From Kozakia baliensis (lineage in GTDB: Bacteria > Pseudomonadota > Alphaproteobacteria > Acetobacterales > Acetobacteraceae): a DNA stretch of 35,463 nt. The notes beneath the pieces were generated by a model, which saw nothing but the letters and a program-made list of their open reading frames with translations, had not been told where the DNA came from and did no database searches. Below, one piece after another: positions 15,788-24,728 of the stretch (the first letter of the stretch is position 1; the number at the start of each line of letters is the position of its first letter). The stretch covers positions 1-35,463 of the forward strand of contig NZ_CP014679.1 of assembly GCF_001787335.1 (NCBI RefSeq), read 5' to 3'. The translations under genes were made by a program, and so were the position numbers.

Positions 15788-16543
15788 TTAACTGGCCGGT
15801 CCGTAAGATGCCGCAGGATTGAATTCATTACCGGCTGTGAAGTCATGTGATGCAATGCCTGACGAAGAGAACTGCCGAACTGGTTTCTTGCTGGTGACAG
15901 TACGACCATCCATTCCGACAACGAGGATATGGTCATGGATCCATTGGGCCAGAAAGACTTTCTCCATCCTGTCAAAGCCGAGATGTGCAAGCTGCCGGTG
16001 AAGCCAGTCTTCGGAACGGTCCATATTATCCAGTGCGTCTTTGACAATGTCACCTTTCAAAACCAGAAAAACTGATGGAAATACGTCATCATCACAGATT
16101 ACGCTGACATGGCCTGTGGTTTCGATTTGGGCGTAGCGGATACCTTCAAAACTGAATATGTTCTGCATACGCAACGCTGTGGCAACGTCGTTGAAATCGA
16201 TCCGATTGGCATTCTGTTTCAGGTTCTCCATGATGAAAATCCCGTCACGAATAATGGGTATGGGTTGGCCAATGGTCGCTTTTCTCAAAAATCCGATCTT
16301 TCGTGAGACGTAATTATAAAAGACCATTACACCCACACAGATGAAAAGCAGCGCGATGTAATGCGTGATGGGGAGTGTATCATTGTAAATAATGCCGCCC
16401 ACCACGCCGCCCAGTACAAAGTTTCCTACCAGATCAACGGATGTCATCATGGAAATCTGGTTTCTGCCAGTGGCATTAAGGTAACCGATGATGACGGTCA
16501 TTCCGATAATGACTTTTAGCAGAACCCAAAGGTAGATCGTCAT
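15788..16543 (-). CDS. DUF421-domain (YetF-like) membrane protein
   Basis: A 251-residue protein starting MTIYLWVLLKVIIGMTVIIG. Three N-terminal membrane segments (about residues 5-22, 38-55 and 60-80) are followed by a cytoplasmic or peripheral DUF421 domain with the typical KATIGQPIPIIRDGIFIMENLKQ segment, where family members have a P..II.dG......L pattern, and DVATALRMQNIFSFEGIRYA (usually L...LR..gi.....V..A). YetF-type proteins are linked to spore germination or envelope stress in other bacteria, but their function in Acetobacteraceae is unknown. Same strand as the kinase gene, 291 bases upstream of it, so probably separate transcription. Confidence 0.85.
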   Translation of the reverse strand: MTIYLWVLLKVIIGMTVIIGYLNATGRNQISMMTSVDLVGNFVLGGVVGGIIYNDTLPITHYIALLFICVGVMVFYNYVSRKIGFLRKATIGQPIPIIRDGIFIMENLKQNANRIDFNDVATALRMQNIFSFEGIRYAQIETTGHVSVICDDDVFPSVFLVLKGDIVKDALDNMDRSEDWLHRQLAHLGFDRMEKVFLAQWIHDHILVVGMDGRTVTSKKPVRQFSSSGIASHDFTAGNEFNPAASYGPAS

Positions 16544-16658
16544 GCCTGATGTTTCCCTGACGCTGCTTTCAGATTGGCCTGAGCCAGATCTGCAGCGAAT
16601 GCAAAATATTGAAGGTGTTTCGACTTAGCTGGGTTCTCCTGGAACGCCCGAATGCATG

Positions 16659-18467
16659 TCAGAAGCCGAAGACGACATTGAAGTCCGAAAACGCGCCTTT
16701 CTTGCGCGATGTCGGAGCAGGGCGCAGGCGCCAGCCCGTGTCGAAGGTCACGTTGGCGATACGATTGATTTTGACATTCAGATCCACGCCAAGACTGGCA
16801 AGGGCCGTCTTGTGCGACGTCGTGTACTGGGTACGGTCATTCCAGGTCTCACCCCAGTCGTAAAATCCACCGATGGTCTCGTTATCTGAAAAGTCGTCTC
16901 CCAGCCCGAGCTTCTGGCTGACCGAAAACGATGGCAGTTTGAGTTCCTCGCTGGCCTGTATGCCCCGGCTCCCAAGCGCCGTATTGACGTAGTAGCCTCG
17001 GACACTTCCCATACCGCCGGCCTCCAGTTGTTCGCTGTACAGCAGATTATGTGTGGTGGCCTGAGCCGTGGCGACGGTCAGTGATGAAAACCCATATGGA
17101 AGATTGGTTGTTCGGGAAATCTGAAAACGGTCATAGACGTAGTTTGTGCGCGCAGACGGAAAGATGGTGGCGTAGCTTTTCAGGTTGTCATGTCCTGTCA
17201 GCCCGCCGGGGCCATAAAACGTCTCGTTGATCAGATGCATCTGGCCGTAGGTGTCTGTCTCCGTCGTATCCGTCCCCAAAACAAACTGATCGGTATCCGA
17301 CTTGCCGAGCATGACAGGAGAACTGACGTAGAACTGGTCACTATTGGTCAGTTTCCAGTCAAATCCCGCATGCAGAAGCGTATCGAGGCCGATCCCCGAG
17401 GTGACGGCAAGATGGGGGAGCTGATGGAGATAACGGATCGAGGTCTGGGCGGAATAGCCTGAGTTGCGTAGTGGCCAGGCGGCTTCTGGTGCAGACTCAC
17501 TATAGGTTCCAAATACGATGATCTTGTCACGCCAGGGCAGGGGGATTTCCCAACTGCCCAGATGCATGTTGTAGCGCGCACTCAGACTTCGGGTGAACTG
17601 GTAGGACAGGGTATGGTTCAGCCCGAAAACATTGCCCCAGGTGGCGCCAGTGCTCCAGTTTACCCGCCCCAGTGTCGGATCGGCCTGATTGTTGAATGAT
17701 CCGAACACATAGACGGGAAAGCGGTCCGCAACCTGAAGTGTCACATCTGTCACACCGGACGTCGCACCCGGATGGTAGATCATGTCTACCGTGCGGAACG
17801 GATTGCCATTCATCCAGGACAGGTCGGTCTGCAATCCCCGCAGAGAGAGTGTCTGCCCGGAAACCAGGTTGCTGGCTTCGCGGATGACCCGGTCGGAGAA
17901 CCAGCGGTTACCCCTGACGTCAATCCGGCCAAGGCGGTATTCGACAACCGTTACATGCAGGATGCCATTCTGCACACGCTGTGGCAGCACGACCGCCGTC
18001 ACGAAAGGACGGCCTTCCTTGCGAAAACGCGCCGTGATGAGCTGACCGATATCGTAAAACGTCCGGGCGCTCGCTGGCTTGTGGAGATAGGGAATCAGGC
18101 TCCTGCGAAAGTCGTTCTCGTCCAGCAGCGGAACGGATCGGGTTGTCACGGCGCTTCCCGGATCAGGCTCGGTTCTCCTGTCCCTTTCCTCAATGACGAG
18201 ACCATTCAGGGATGGAAGCAGAGGCTGGTCGGAGAGACGCTCCCGGACTGCCGGATCATCGGTCTGCGTTGTGGGAAAACTGCCGGCATTTCGTCTCGGT
18301 TCCTGGGGGGATGTCGTGTCGCTCAGGCCGGGAAGACCAAAAAGCTGCTGTGAGACGGGTCGGGATGTCGCGGCATTCTGTCGTCCGGGAAAAGTCTGTG
18401 CATTGCCCGAAGACGCTGAAACCAGAAGTCCGATCGTTCCCAGTGCAAGATAAGGGCGCAATGTCAT
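16659..18467 (-). CDS. ShlB/FhaC/HecB-family two-partner secretion transporter (TpsB)
   Basis: A 602-residue outer-membrane protein. A signal peptide (MTLRPYLALGTIGLLVSASSGNAQ) is followed by a linker and a POTRA_2 region (PYLHKPASARTFYDIGQLI... LHVTVVEYRLGRIDVRGN), then a long beta-barrel with alternating hydrophobic strands and the terminal NVVFGF, a C-terminal phenylalanine typical of outer-membrane barrels. FhaC/ShlB proteins export large TpsA exoproteins across the outer membrane. Its start overlaps the stop of the upstream gene by four bases (ATGA), so both are probably one operon. No TpsA with a haemagglutination-activity domain is in the window. Confidence 0.9.
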   Translation of the reverse strand: MTLRPYLALGTIGLLVSASSGNAQTFPGRQNAATSRPVSQQLFGLPGLSDTTSPQEPRRNAGSFPTTQTDDPAVRERLSDQPLLPSLNGLVIEERDRRTEPDPGSAVTTRSVPLLDENDFRRSLIPYLHKPASARTFYDIGQLITARFRKEGRPFVTAVVLPQRVQNGILHVTVVEYRLGRIDVRGNRWFSDRVIREASNLVSGQTLSLRGLQTDLSWMNGNPFRTVDMIYHPGATSGVTDVTLQVADRFPVYVFGSFNNQADPTLGRVNWSTGATWGNVFGLNHTLSYQFTRSLSARYNMHLGSWEIPLPWRDKIIVFGTYSESAPEAAWPLRNSGYSAQTSIRYLHQLPHLAVTSGIGLDTLLHAGFDWKLTNSDQFYVSSPVMLGKSDTDQFVLGTDTTETDTYGQMHLINETFYGPGGLTGHDNLKSYATIFPSARTNYVYDRFQISRTTNLPYGFSSLTVATAQATTHNLLYSEQLEAGGMGSVRGYYVNTALGSRGIQASEELKLPSFSVSQKLGLGDDFSDNETIGGFYDWGETWNDRTQYTTSHKTALASLGVDLNVKINRIANVTFDTGWRLRPAPTSRKKGAFSDFNVVFGF

Positions 18468-19117
18468 TGTGATACCGGCCCTGCTTCCAGCACGATATCC
18501 AATCCCTCGGCATGGGCTTTGTCAGCTGCTGCGAGGTCCGAACGATTTCCTGCAAGGGCAAACGGGTTCCCACTGGCTGTCGCAAGTGATGCTGCTGTGT
18601 CCAGAATCCGCGCTTTATCTGAAAGTTTTCCATTTTCGCAGGGGCGTGGTGAGACATACACGCCTTTGGGCCCAAATGAGGCATCCACCAGCACGTCCGA
18701 AGAAGACGCAGAGGGCGGTCCTGTTCGACTGACGCCAATACGAACCGTCTCATTGCGCGGGTTGGAACCCCTGTTCCCGGCATGGCCCTTCAGCTGCGGC
18801 TCCGCTGGCACGCCTCCTGCCACGTACTGATGAGCCAGAGGCTCCGGGCGTGCCGGGCATCCGGCTGGGATGGCCTGCCCATCATCGGAACGGACAATGC
18901 CACCCGGTTCGATCCGGAACGTCCGGGAAGAGGCTTCCAGTTGCTGGGAGATGCGGGAAGGGCGGCTGCCGACTACGCTGACGAGGGTCGGAGAGACCGA
19001 AGCCATACTTCGTGCCGAGGCAGCATAATTGTTTGTGGGAGGCGCGGCCTGTGCCTGTTCTGCTGCGGGGAGCAGCAGGATCAGGAGTTTTATCGGGGCT
19101 GAACGTCGGGGGAACAT
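18464..19117 (-). CDS. Unknown exported protein encoded with the TpsB transporter
   Basis: A 217-residue protein with a likely signal peptide (MFPRRSAPIKLLILLLPAAEQAQA) and then a low-complexity, Ser/Pro/Ala/Gly-rich region. Two pairs of cysteines are possible disulfide partners (AGCPARP, RPCENGK). It ends with an Ala-rich helix (DLAAADKAHAEGLDIVLEAG). I do not recognise a family. It is translationally coupled to the TpsB gene, so it may be a small substrate or an accessory factor. It is much shorter than any known TpsA and lacks the haemagglutination N-terminal motif (NPNGI-type). Confidence 0.6.
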   Translation of the reverse strand: MFPRRSAPIKLLILLLPAAEQAQAAPPTNNYAASARSMASVSPTLVSVVGSRPSRISQQLEASSRTFRIEPGGIVRSDDGQAIPAGCPARPEPLAHQYVAGGVPAEPQLKGHAGNRGSNPRNETVRIGVSRTGPPSASSSDVLVDASFGPKGVYVSPRPCENGKLSDKARILDTAASLATASGNPFALAGNRSDLAAADKAHAEGLDIVLEAGPVSQ

Positions 19118-19194
19118 CCTGTTTTCCTTTCTGTGGAATGCAGGATGATGTGTGACGCTGTCCTGCCGGGCCGGACCTCATATGGTCCTGGGTA

Positions 19195-20391
19195 TCATTC
19201 CGGAGTGGGGTTACATTCCGGTGTGACGGGCTGCCCATCCATAACGGCTTTTGTGAAAGCTGTCGAGTCTGCCAGAGAAGTATTGACTGTCTGATCGTGG
19301 TTCAGACCCTTGTAGACATGGGCCTGAACGGTTGTTCCGGCAGCACAGGCGGCCTTGACCAGACCGTGCTGAAGGGCAGGTGGAACGTCGCGGTCCAGTT
19401 CGCCGGTGCCCATGAATAGCGGCTGCGAGAGTTTCAGGGTCGGGTATTTCATGGCGGCCAATGCAGGTGCCAGCGCCTTGGAATAACCGGGCTTCAGCGA
19501 ATTGCCGAAGTTGAGGCCATCCTGTTTCACCTTGTCCGTAAGCTCATAGACGCAGAGATTGGCGCCGGCCTGATAGGCGGACATGGCTTTTGGCGTAAAA
19601 GCATCTTCCGGTCGGAAGGTAGGATCGTATACAGCTTGTCCCCGGGCGAGATAGAGCGTGTAGACCATCACGGGATTATAGGCGGCTTCGGTATGGCCGG
19701 ATGCGGGAGCGGCGATCATCTGCTGCATGAGTTCCGGCGTGATGTAGGGTGCGCCTGTGGCGACAGTTCCCCGGATGCCGAGTTCAGGAGCATAGGTCGA
19801 CGAAAACGCGGCCGAAGCGAAGGCCGCGCCACCGCCCTGTGACTGCCCGACGATCATGATTTTGTTCTGAAGCCCCGGAACATTGCCGAGCGCAGCCCTC
19901 ACGGCATCCAGAAGGCTGTAGGCCTCGACGCGCGTGTCGAGATAGGCATGCGTGCCGGACGTGCCCAGCCCCTGATAATCGGTCCCCACCACGGCAAAGC
20001 CACGCTTCATCCATTCCGACAGGTAACGGCGGTTGCGGTCGGTCCAAGGGTTGTTCGAGGGCGCACAGTGATCCGCAACGCCTACGGTGCCATGGGCCCA
20101 GGCGACGATGGGCCAGCCACCGGCCGGTGGTGTGCCGGCGGGCAGGATGACTTCCGCAGTGACGGGAACCAAACCTTTGTCCGTAACGCCGTTTGTGGAC
20201 AGATATGTGATTTTCAGGGCACGTCCGGCATCAGGCAAGCTGAAAGCGGGATTGAGCGCTTCGACCGAGGTGATGCTACCCGGCTGGGGTTGTGCTGACG
20301 GTGTTCCCGCATGTGCGCTGAAGGGCGCAGTGGCGATGCAAAGTGCTGCGGTCAGGCCTGCAATGGCAGGGGAAGAATAGCGGAAGGTCAT
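19195..20391 (-). CDS. Secreted alpha/beta hydrolase (secretory-lipase-like)
   Basis: A 398-residue protein with a signal peptide ending near AHA (residue 28). It has an HGTVG oxyanion segment (100-104), the nucleophile elbow GQSQGGG (Ser184), an Asp in GTGELDRDVPP (333 or 335) and a His in GLNHDQTV (365), forming a complete catalytic triad in the order and spacing of LIP-type secretory lipases and related esterases. The substrate is unknown. It is divergent from the TetR regulator with the palindrome at 20442-20456 between them, so that regulator probably controls it. Confidence 0.88.
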   Translation of the reverse strand: MTFRYSSPAIAGLTAALCIATAPFSAHAGTPSAQPQPGSITSVEALNPAFSLPDAGRALKITYLSTNGVTDKGLVPVTAEVILPAGTPPAGGWPIVAWAHGTVGVADHCAPSNNPWTDRNRRYLSEWMKRGFAVVGTDYQGLGTSGTHAYLDTRVEAYSLLDAVRAALGNVPGLQNKIMIVGQSQGGGAAFASAAFSSTYAPELGIRGTVATGAPYITPELMQQMIAAPASGHTEAAYNPVMVYTLYLARGQAVYDPTFRPEDAFTPKAMSAYQAGANLCVYELTDKVKQDGLNFGNSLKPGYSKALAPALAAMKYPTLKLSQPLFMGTGELDRDVPPALQHGLVKAACAAGTTVQAHVYKGLNHDQTVNTSLADSTAFTKAVMDGQPVTPECNPTPE

Positions 20392-20441
20392 AGTGCATCC
20401 TTTTTGGGGTAGTCTCTGCTTGACCGCCCTACAAGCGTAAA

Positions 20442-20456
20442 CTTATCAGTGATAAG
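20442..20456. promoter_or_regulatory. Palindromic operator between lipase and tetR genes
   Basis: CTTATCA-G-TGATAAG is a perfect 15-base palindrome in the 127-base divergent spacer. TetR-family dimers bind such sites. It lies about 50 bases from the hydrolase start and 62 from the regulator start, suitable for repression of both promoters. Confidence 0.75.
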
Positions 20457-20518
20457 ATTCTTTTACGGCGGGGTTGTCAAGGACGATGACAGGCCGGGTG
20501 ACCGGGAGAGGACAAGGC

Positions 20519-21094
20519 ATGATGCTGCACAAGGCGAAGAAGACGTATCATCACGGGGATCTGCGGGCGGGGCTTCTATCCTCCGCGCGAATGCTTCTTG
20601 AGGAGCAGGGGATTTCGGCGCTCGGCCTAAGGGCCATCACGCGACATGCCGGTGTGTCTTCAGCAGCTGCGACGCCGCATTTCGGGAACCTGATGGGGTT
20701 GCTGAGTGCGCTTGCGACGGTGGGTTACGAGGAGCTGGCTGTGGCTCTGGAGCCCGTTCTGGAAGAGGGTGCGCATGCTGCGGGGCTGGTTTATGTGCGG
20801 TTTGCCATTCTCAATCCCGGCCTGTTCACGCTGATGTTCCGCAGTGACGTGATCGACCGGAACGAACCCGCACTGGCTGCGGCCCGGGCGCGGACATCGG
20901 GGATGCTGACCCGGTTGATCGACAGTCTTGGCGGGCAGCAGCCGCAACGGACGCAGGCTGGAACGCGCGCTGCCCTGTGGGGAAAGGTTCATGGGCTGGC
21001 TGTTCTGGCGATTGATGGGTTTCTCGATGTATTGCTGAGCAGTCAGGGCGAGGGCCTGTCTCTTGAGGACTTGCTTGAGGATGCGCTGAGATAG
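20519..21094 (+). CDS. TetR-family transcriptional regulator
   Basis: A 191-residue protein; the ATG at 20519 follows GGGAGAGGA, and earlier in-frame starts (TTG 20474, ATG 20486) have weaker signals. The N-terminal TetR helix-turn-helix reads GDLRAGLLSSARMLLEEQGI, ALGLRAITRHAGVSSAAATPHFGN. The rest is helical with NPGLFTLMFRSD and WGKVHGLAVLAIDGFL, which fits the WHG/TetR_C_33 ligand domain. It is divergently transcribed from the secreted hydrolase and likely represses it and itself through the 20442-20456 palindrome. Confidence 0.88.
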   Translation: MMLHKAKKTYHHGDLRAGLLSSARMLLEEQGISALGLRAITRHAGVSSAAATPHFGNLMGLLSALATVGYEELAVALEPVLEEGAHAAGLVYVRFAILNPGLFTLMFRSDVIDRNEPALAAARARTSGMLTRLIDSLGGQQPQRTQAGTRAALWGKVHGLAVLAIDGFLDVLLSSQGEGLSLEDLLEDALR

Positions 21095-21254
21095 CAAAAT
21101 CACAGTGCACGGCGACAGAATTTATTGCTTGGGTCGTGTTGGAAAAAGACCTGTCAGTCTGGGGATAGATCTGTTCCACTAAGCTGCCATCGTCCGGTAT
21201 CCAGCAACTCAGCTCCAACCTTAACGTGATAACTCTGTTATTAAACAAGAAAGA

Positions 21255-22736
21255 CTAAAAAGTTACATTGGTCCGTAATCCGAACACGAGGGCATTCGGG
21301 TAAGAAGAGACTGCATTTGGCCGGATAATATATTGTATGTTTGGCATCATGATCAGACCCTTTGCCAGAGTCGCTGCGTAATCAAATTCAAGGTCGACTT
21401 CGTTTGACTGGATACCCGGGGTTGCCTTTCCGGTTTTTGCAGCGGCTATTGCTTCTGATCCACCAATCCTTGAATTGATTTTGCCATAAAGTGCAAGAAA
21501 ATTGATCTGGTCCATTTTCCGTCCTGGAATGAGACCGGTTGTAGAAACGCCTCCGAAACCAAACCGATCGATCATTGCCGTTGCGCGGTCTGACCATACG
21601 AAGCCGCCTAAAAGTACAATTCCGCTGGTGGCACCCGGGCCCGTGCGATAGATCATCTGGTCCGCGAGAGCATAGATCTGCGTAATACCCCGCTTGGTTT
21701 TACCTACTGTCGGCGTGGCACCAGCGGCTATCTGGCTCTGGTAAAGGTAATCGGGATGGGATGCCGTATCGAACATACCACCAATTTTGTAATGACCAGG
21801 CAGTCCATGTGGGCCCGACCAGGGCGTAAATCCGATCTCAAATGGGAACAGGACGCCTGTTGCTTTTGACGTACTCCAGTCCCATCCGCTGGCACCGATC
21901 AGATTGGACGTATCTTCTTCGAAAGCCCCTCCCTGTATATAGACATTATGCAAAGGCCGAACCCTGATACGGCCGCCCCACGAGCTGTAAGGGAAAATCT
22001 GATAGCCACCCCCACTGGTACGGGAATTGAGAAAGAGCGATTCAGGGTTGGGGCAAAGGCCCAGATTTTGAAAGCCGCAATAGAGATCTGAAGCAGCAAA
22101 ATCGGTTCCGGCCAGCATACGGCCAACCATGATATTGACGCGGCCCTGAGCTAAAGATTGTTCGAATGTGAAATAGACAAGACGGGCAACGTCACCGCCA
22201 CCTCCCCATATTTCCTGCACATCAAACAGATTGCCCATCGCACTGCTGAGGTTGTTTCCCTCGCGGTTGACTATCAGGAAATGCGTGCTGAGGCCTTTGA
22301 TACGGGCGATCTGATACCAGTCCAGATCAGCGCCTATGGAAATCTGATGGGCATATGCACCTGTTTACTGCATCCCTCCGATAGGGTTTCCGGCGGCTTC
22401 AGCAAGATAATTCAGGTAAGGATGAATGCCGTGGCGATGCAGAAAAGGCAGGATTCCGCCCCAGTCGCCAAGCAGATGGGCTGTCTGATAGGGGCTCGTG
22501 CCTGGAACAAGGAATGTGGAGGGTTGCAGCGGCCGGACAAGCATCGCGGCTTGATCCGGTGTTTCAATCGCTTCGTTCTGGGGGCCTTCCTTGGCGGCCT
22601 GTGCAAAGACGGTTTCCGGATCAGGGGCGGTCTGGGCTGTCGCCGGTGGCATCATGTTCATCCAGACCGCGAGCCCCAGTAGAAAGGATAGCCCTTTTCC
22701 ATGGAAGCCAGATCGCTGTGTCCGGATAAAAGTCAT
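21255..22736 (-). pseudogene. oprB: OprB-family carbohydrate porin interrupted by one in-frame stop
   Basis: The N-terminal part (22736 to 22365, 123 residues) has a signal peptide ending TAQ and the porin motif LLGDWGGILPFLHRHGIHP, ending GGMQ. A TAA codon follows at 22365-22367, after which the same frame continues without a break as TGAYAHQISIGADLDWYQIA to the C-terminus FGLRTNVTF. The full protein would be about 493 residues, the usual OprB length. A CAA to TAA change in a Gln codon explains the damage. OprB porins admit sugars across the outer membrane. An internal start at Met 22238 (MGNLFDVQEIW) could not give a complete barrel or export. Unless the stop is read through or is a sequencing error, the gene is dead. 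Confidence 0.9.
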
Positions 22737-22868
22737 AGGCAGCCTTCCTGTCCCTGATATTTCAGCAGACGGTTCGAAAGGACATAGGTTCCTGACAGGA
22801 ATAGTAAAAAAAATCTAAGACAAATGGTGCGTGTCAACTGAGCCTGATGTTCAATATGTCATGTGCTC

Positions 22869-23174
22869 CTACATCATCATTGAGTGCTGATTGCCGATAA
22901 TCCAGAGCGTACCACCTGCCATCAGAAAGATGATGAGGACAGTAAACAGGATCAGTTGCAGGTCGTCGCGGTGAGAGCGCTTTAGGTCAATATGCAGGAA
23001 ATAATAGAAATGTACGCAAACCTGCACAATGGCGCTCAGTCCGATGGTCCACAATAAAGTGCTGCGCGATATGGTCCCAGTGGACAGCAGTCCAAACTGG
23101 ATGGCTGAAAGGAATAGGGCAAGAGCAAACCCTGTAATGTACTGATGACGTGCCTGTGTTGATTCCCGGGTCAT
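22869..23174 (-). CDS. cyoD: Cytochrome bo3 ubiquinol oxidase subunit IV
   Basis: A 101-residue protein with three hydrophobic segments (YITGFALALFLSAIQFGLL, LLWTIGLSAIVQVCVHFYYFLH, LILFTVLIIFLMAGGTLWII) and the CyoD signature VCVHFYYFLHID. Subunit IV supports assembly of the proton-pumping quinol oxidase in the cytoplasmic membrane, an important terminal oxidase of acetic acid bacteria. Its start overlaps the stop of the cyoC remnant, the normal cyoABCD order, but cyoC and everything upstream is lost, so this copy has no partners and no original promoter here. Confidence 0.92.
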   Translation of the reverse strand: MTRESTQARHQYITGFALALFLSAIQFGLLSTGTISRSTLLWTIGLSAIVQVCVHFYYFLHIDLKRSHRDDLQLILFTVLIIFLMAGGTLWIIGNQHSMMM

Positions 23175-23250
23175 GGTGCCAGTCCCAAAAGATACACGAC
23201 GGAAAAGATTCCAACCCAGATGATATCAAGGAAGTGCCAGAACAGGCCGT
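23171..23250 (-). pseudogene. cyoC: C-terminal remnant of cyoC (bo3 oxidase subunit III)
   Basis: The last 26 or so codons read YGLFWHFLDIIWVGIFSVVY and end LLGLAP. This is the final transmembrane segment of CyoC with its conserved FWHFLDI motif. The reading overlaps the cyoD start by TGA/ATG. Upstream of about 23250 the sequence changes abruptly to a different, AT-richer gene. Confidence 0.88.
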
Positions 23251-23469
23251 AAGAGAATTAAGTAGACCTGAAGATTGCATTAATACAATTGGAACGACCC
23301 CGCCAAGTGCTAGACCGCACCCGGTAGCGATTGCTTCCTCTTCACGAGAAGCCAAAATTAAGGTTTCGCAAGCTCTTTCGTCGAACACCTTTTTAAACCG
23401 CGAACACGGTACGTAAGTCGCCGCACGGAACCCATTGCGAGTAATTGCTATGTTGAAAGAGTGCTTCAT
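23246..23469 (-). pseudogene. N-terminal remnant of a phosphonopyruvate/sulfopyruvate-decarboxylase-like ThDP enzyme
   Basis: Seventy-three residues starting MKHSFNIAITRNGFRAATYV. The pieces YVPCS, ASREEEAIATGCGLALGG and VPIVLMQSSGLLNSL match the ThDP-binding N-terminal domain of phosphonopyruvate and sulfopyruvate decarboxylases, including the conserved Glu of the EEA motif. The sequence breaks at the cyoC junction; the frame continues into antisense-like residues (TACSGTSLISSG) and ends at 22987, so the chimeric protein is nonsense from about residue 73. The start overlaps the MFS gene by four bases (ATGA), so it was the third gene of a coupled operon. Confidence 0.75.
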
Positions 23470-24728
23470 CTTGCGACCTCTGCATCATGAACTGATCTCA
23501 AACCGACCCACGGAGCAACCACACAAAGGAAGAAAGCAACCAATGCCAACAACAATAATAATATATTTATAGGTATCTCTCTTATAAACGAACCTACTAC
23601 AGCAGTAGAACACCCACTTCCAATATTGAATGCAGCGCCGAGAGACGCATTCAATTCAGTATGGAACTCCTCATTATAAAGCGCTGATACTAGCATGTAA
23701 GAAGAAACAAAAATTGGTGTCATGCCATAACCGAACATAATTGCTGATAATACTTCTGTGAAAATATTATCAGCAATGGAAAATAAGAACAAAGAAACGG
23801 TTAATGGGACCCCATAATATATTATCTTCTTACGTTCGTCGGCTTTGTACGGAGACAGGCGATCTCCACATGATGCTGAAATTGCCCCTGAGAGAGATAT
23901 TACACCAAGAATAACCCCTGAAATCGCCTGACTCTTCGTATAAGAAGAAGCCCACGCAGGCAGCACGATCGTAAGAGTACCGATGCTAATTCCTATCCCC
24001 AAGGATGGAAGCAGTAACCCAACACTTTTCAAAGAGAAATATAGCCGAAAGGAGTTTATGCCACGATTTCCGCAGCTCTCGTTCTGCTCGATTTGGGATT
24101 GTTTCCGATTAATCAAAAACAATCTTTTTGCATCTGAGTTCTTACCGACCTGAACGACAATGTAACTACCTATAAAGCCCGCGATGGATCCCAGAGGAAC
24201 TCCCCATTGAGGCCCGATTGAAACCCATATTATCGAGGTTAATATTGGCGTCAGTGCGAATACAGCTTCCTCCATCACCGAATCTATTGAATGCAAAAAT
24301 TTTTTTTCGCTTGGGGAGCCTGATATTTGATTCCACGCCGATCGTACCACCGCCCCAGTAGGCGGAGCAGAAATTGCTCCCAATGCAACCATTAAGAATG
24401 CGAAAATATTACTATGAAGATAAAATGAAGAAGCAATGCAAAGGCAAAATGATATACTACTAACGATCGCCATGGATATAATTATAACACTGGGGGAGTA
24501 GTTTTGTATTATCCTTGATTTAACCGGACCTGATAGCGATACTGCAATCATAAATATTGTTGATGAAAACCCCGCCGAAGCGAAGTCGTTTTTTGACGCG
24601 AAATAGGTTATAAGCCCAAAGGGTATCATGCCAGCGGCTATACGCGACGCACACATTGCCGCAAGAATTGAGGCGACACCTCGTTTGCGTAGAACCGACA
24701 TACGACCCAATCGTTGCGCAGAGGTCAT
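23466..24728 (-). CDS. Major facilitator superfamily transporter
   Basis: A 420-residue membrane protein with about 12 hydrophobic segments. It starts MTSAQRLGRMSVLRKRGVAS at an ATG overlapping the upstream stop (TGATG). The central loop (GKNSDAKRLFLINRKQSQIEQNESCG) separates two six-helix halves. No specific substrate motif is visible. Codon third positions are much richer in A and T than in neighbouring plasmid genes, so it is probably a recent transfer. Coupled upstream to a YcaQ-like fragment and downstream to the ThDP enzyme fragment, it may have exported or imported a small molecule made or handled by that operon. Confidence 0.85.
   Translation of the reverse strand: MTSAQRLGRMSVLRKRGVASILAAMCASRIAAGMIPFGLITYFASKNDFASAGFSSTIFMIAVSLSGPVKSRIIQNYSPSVIIISMAIVSSISFCLCIASSFYLHSNIFAFLMVALGAISAPPTGAVVRSAWNQISGSPSEKKFLHSIDSVMEEAVFALTPILTSIIWVSIGPQWGVPLGSIAGFIGSYIVVQVGKNSDAKRLFLINRKQSQIEQNESCGNRGINSFRLYFSLKSVGLLLPSLGIGISIGTLTIVLPAWASSYTKSQAISGVILGVISLSGAISASCGDRLSPYKADERKKIIYYGVPLTVSLFLFSIADNIFTEVLSAIMFGYGMTPIFVSSYMLVSALYNEEFHTELNASLGAAFNIGSGCSTAVVGSFIREIPINILLLLLALVAFFLCVVAPWVGLRSVHDAEVAR

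Noticed and set aside
15626-15850. Small plus-strand frame upstream of the kinase gene
   Set aside because: No good ribosome site, atypical composition and overlap with the DUF421 gene; not supported.
17772-18353. 193-codon plus-strand frame opposite the TpsB gene
   Set aside because: Antisense shadow; the minus-strand frame has signal peptide, POTRA and barrel features.
20660-21248. Minus-strand frames opposite the TetR gene
   Set aside because: No motifs; explained by the antisense of the regulator gene.
22987-23469. 160-codon frame as one intact ThDP-enzyme gene
   Set aside because: Only the first 73 or so residues fit the family; the remainder is cyoC and cyoD DNA read in the wrong frame.
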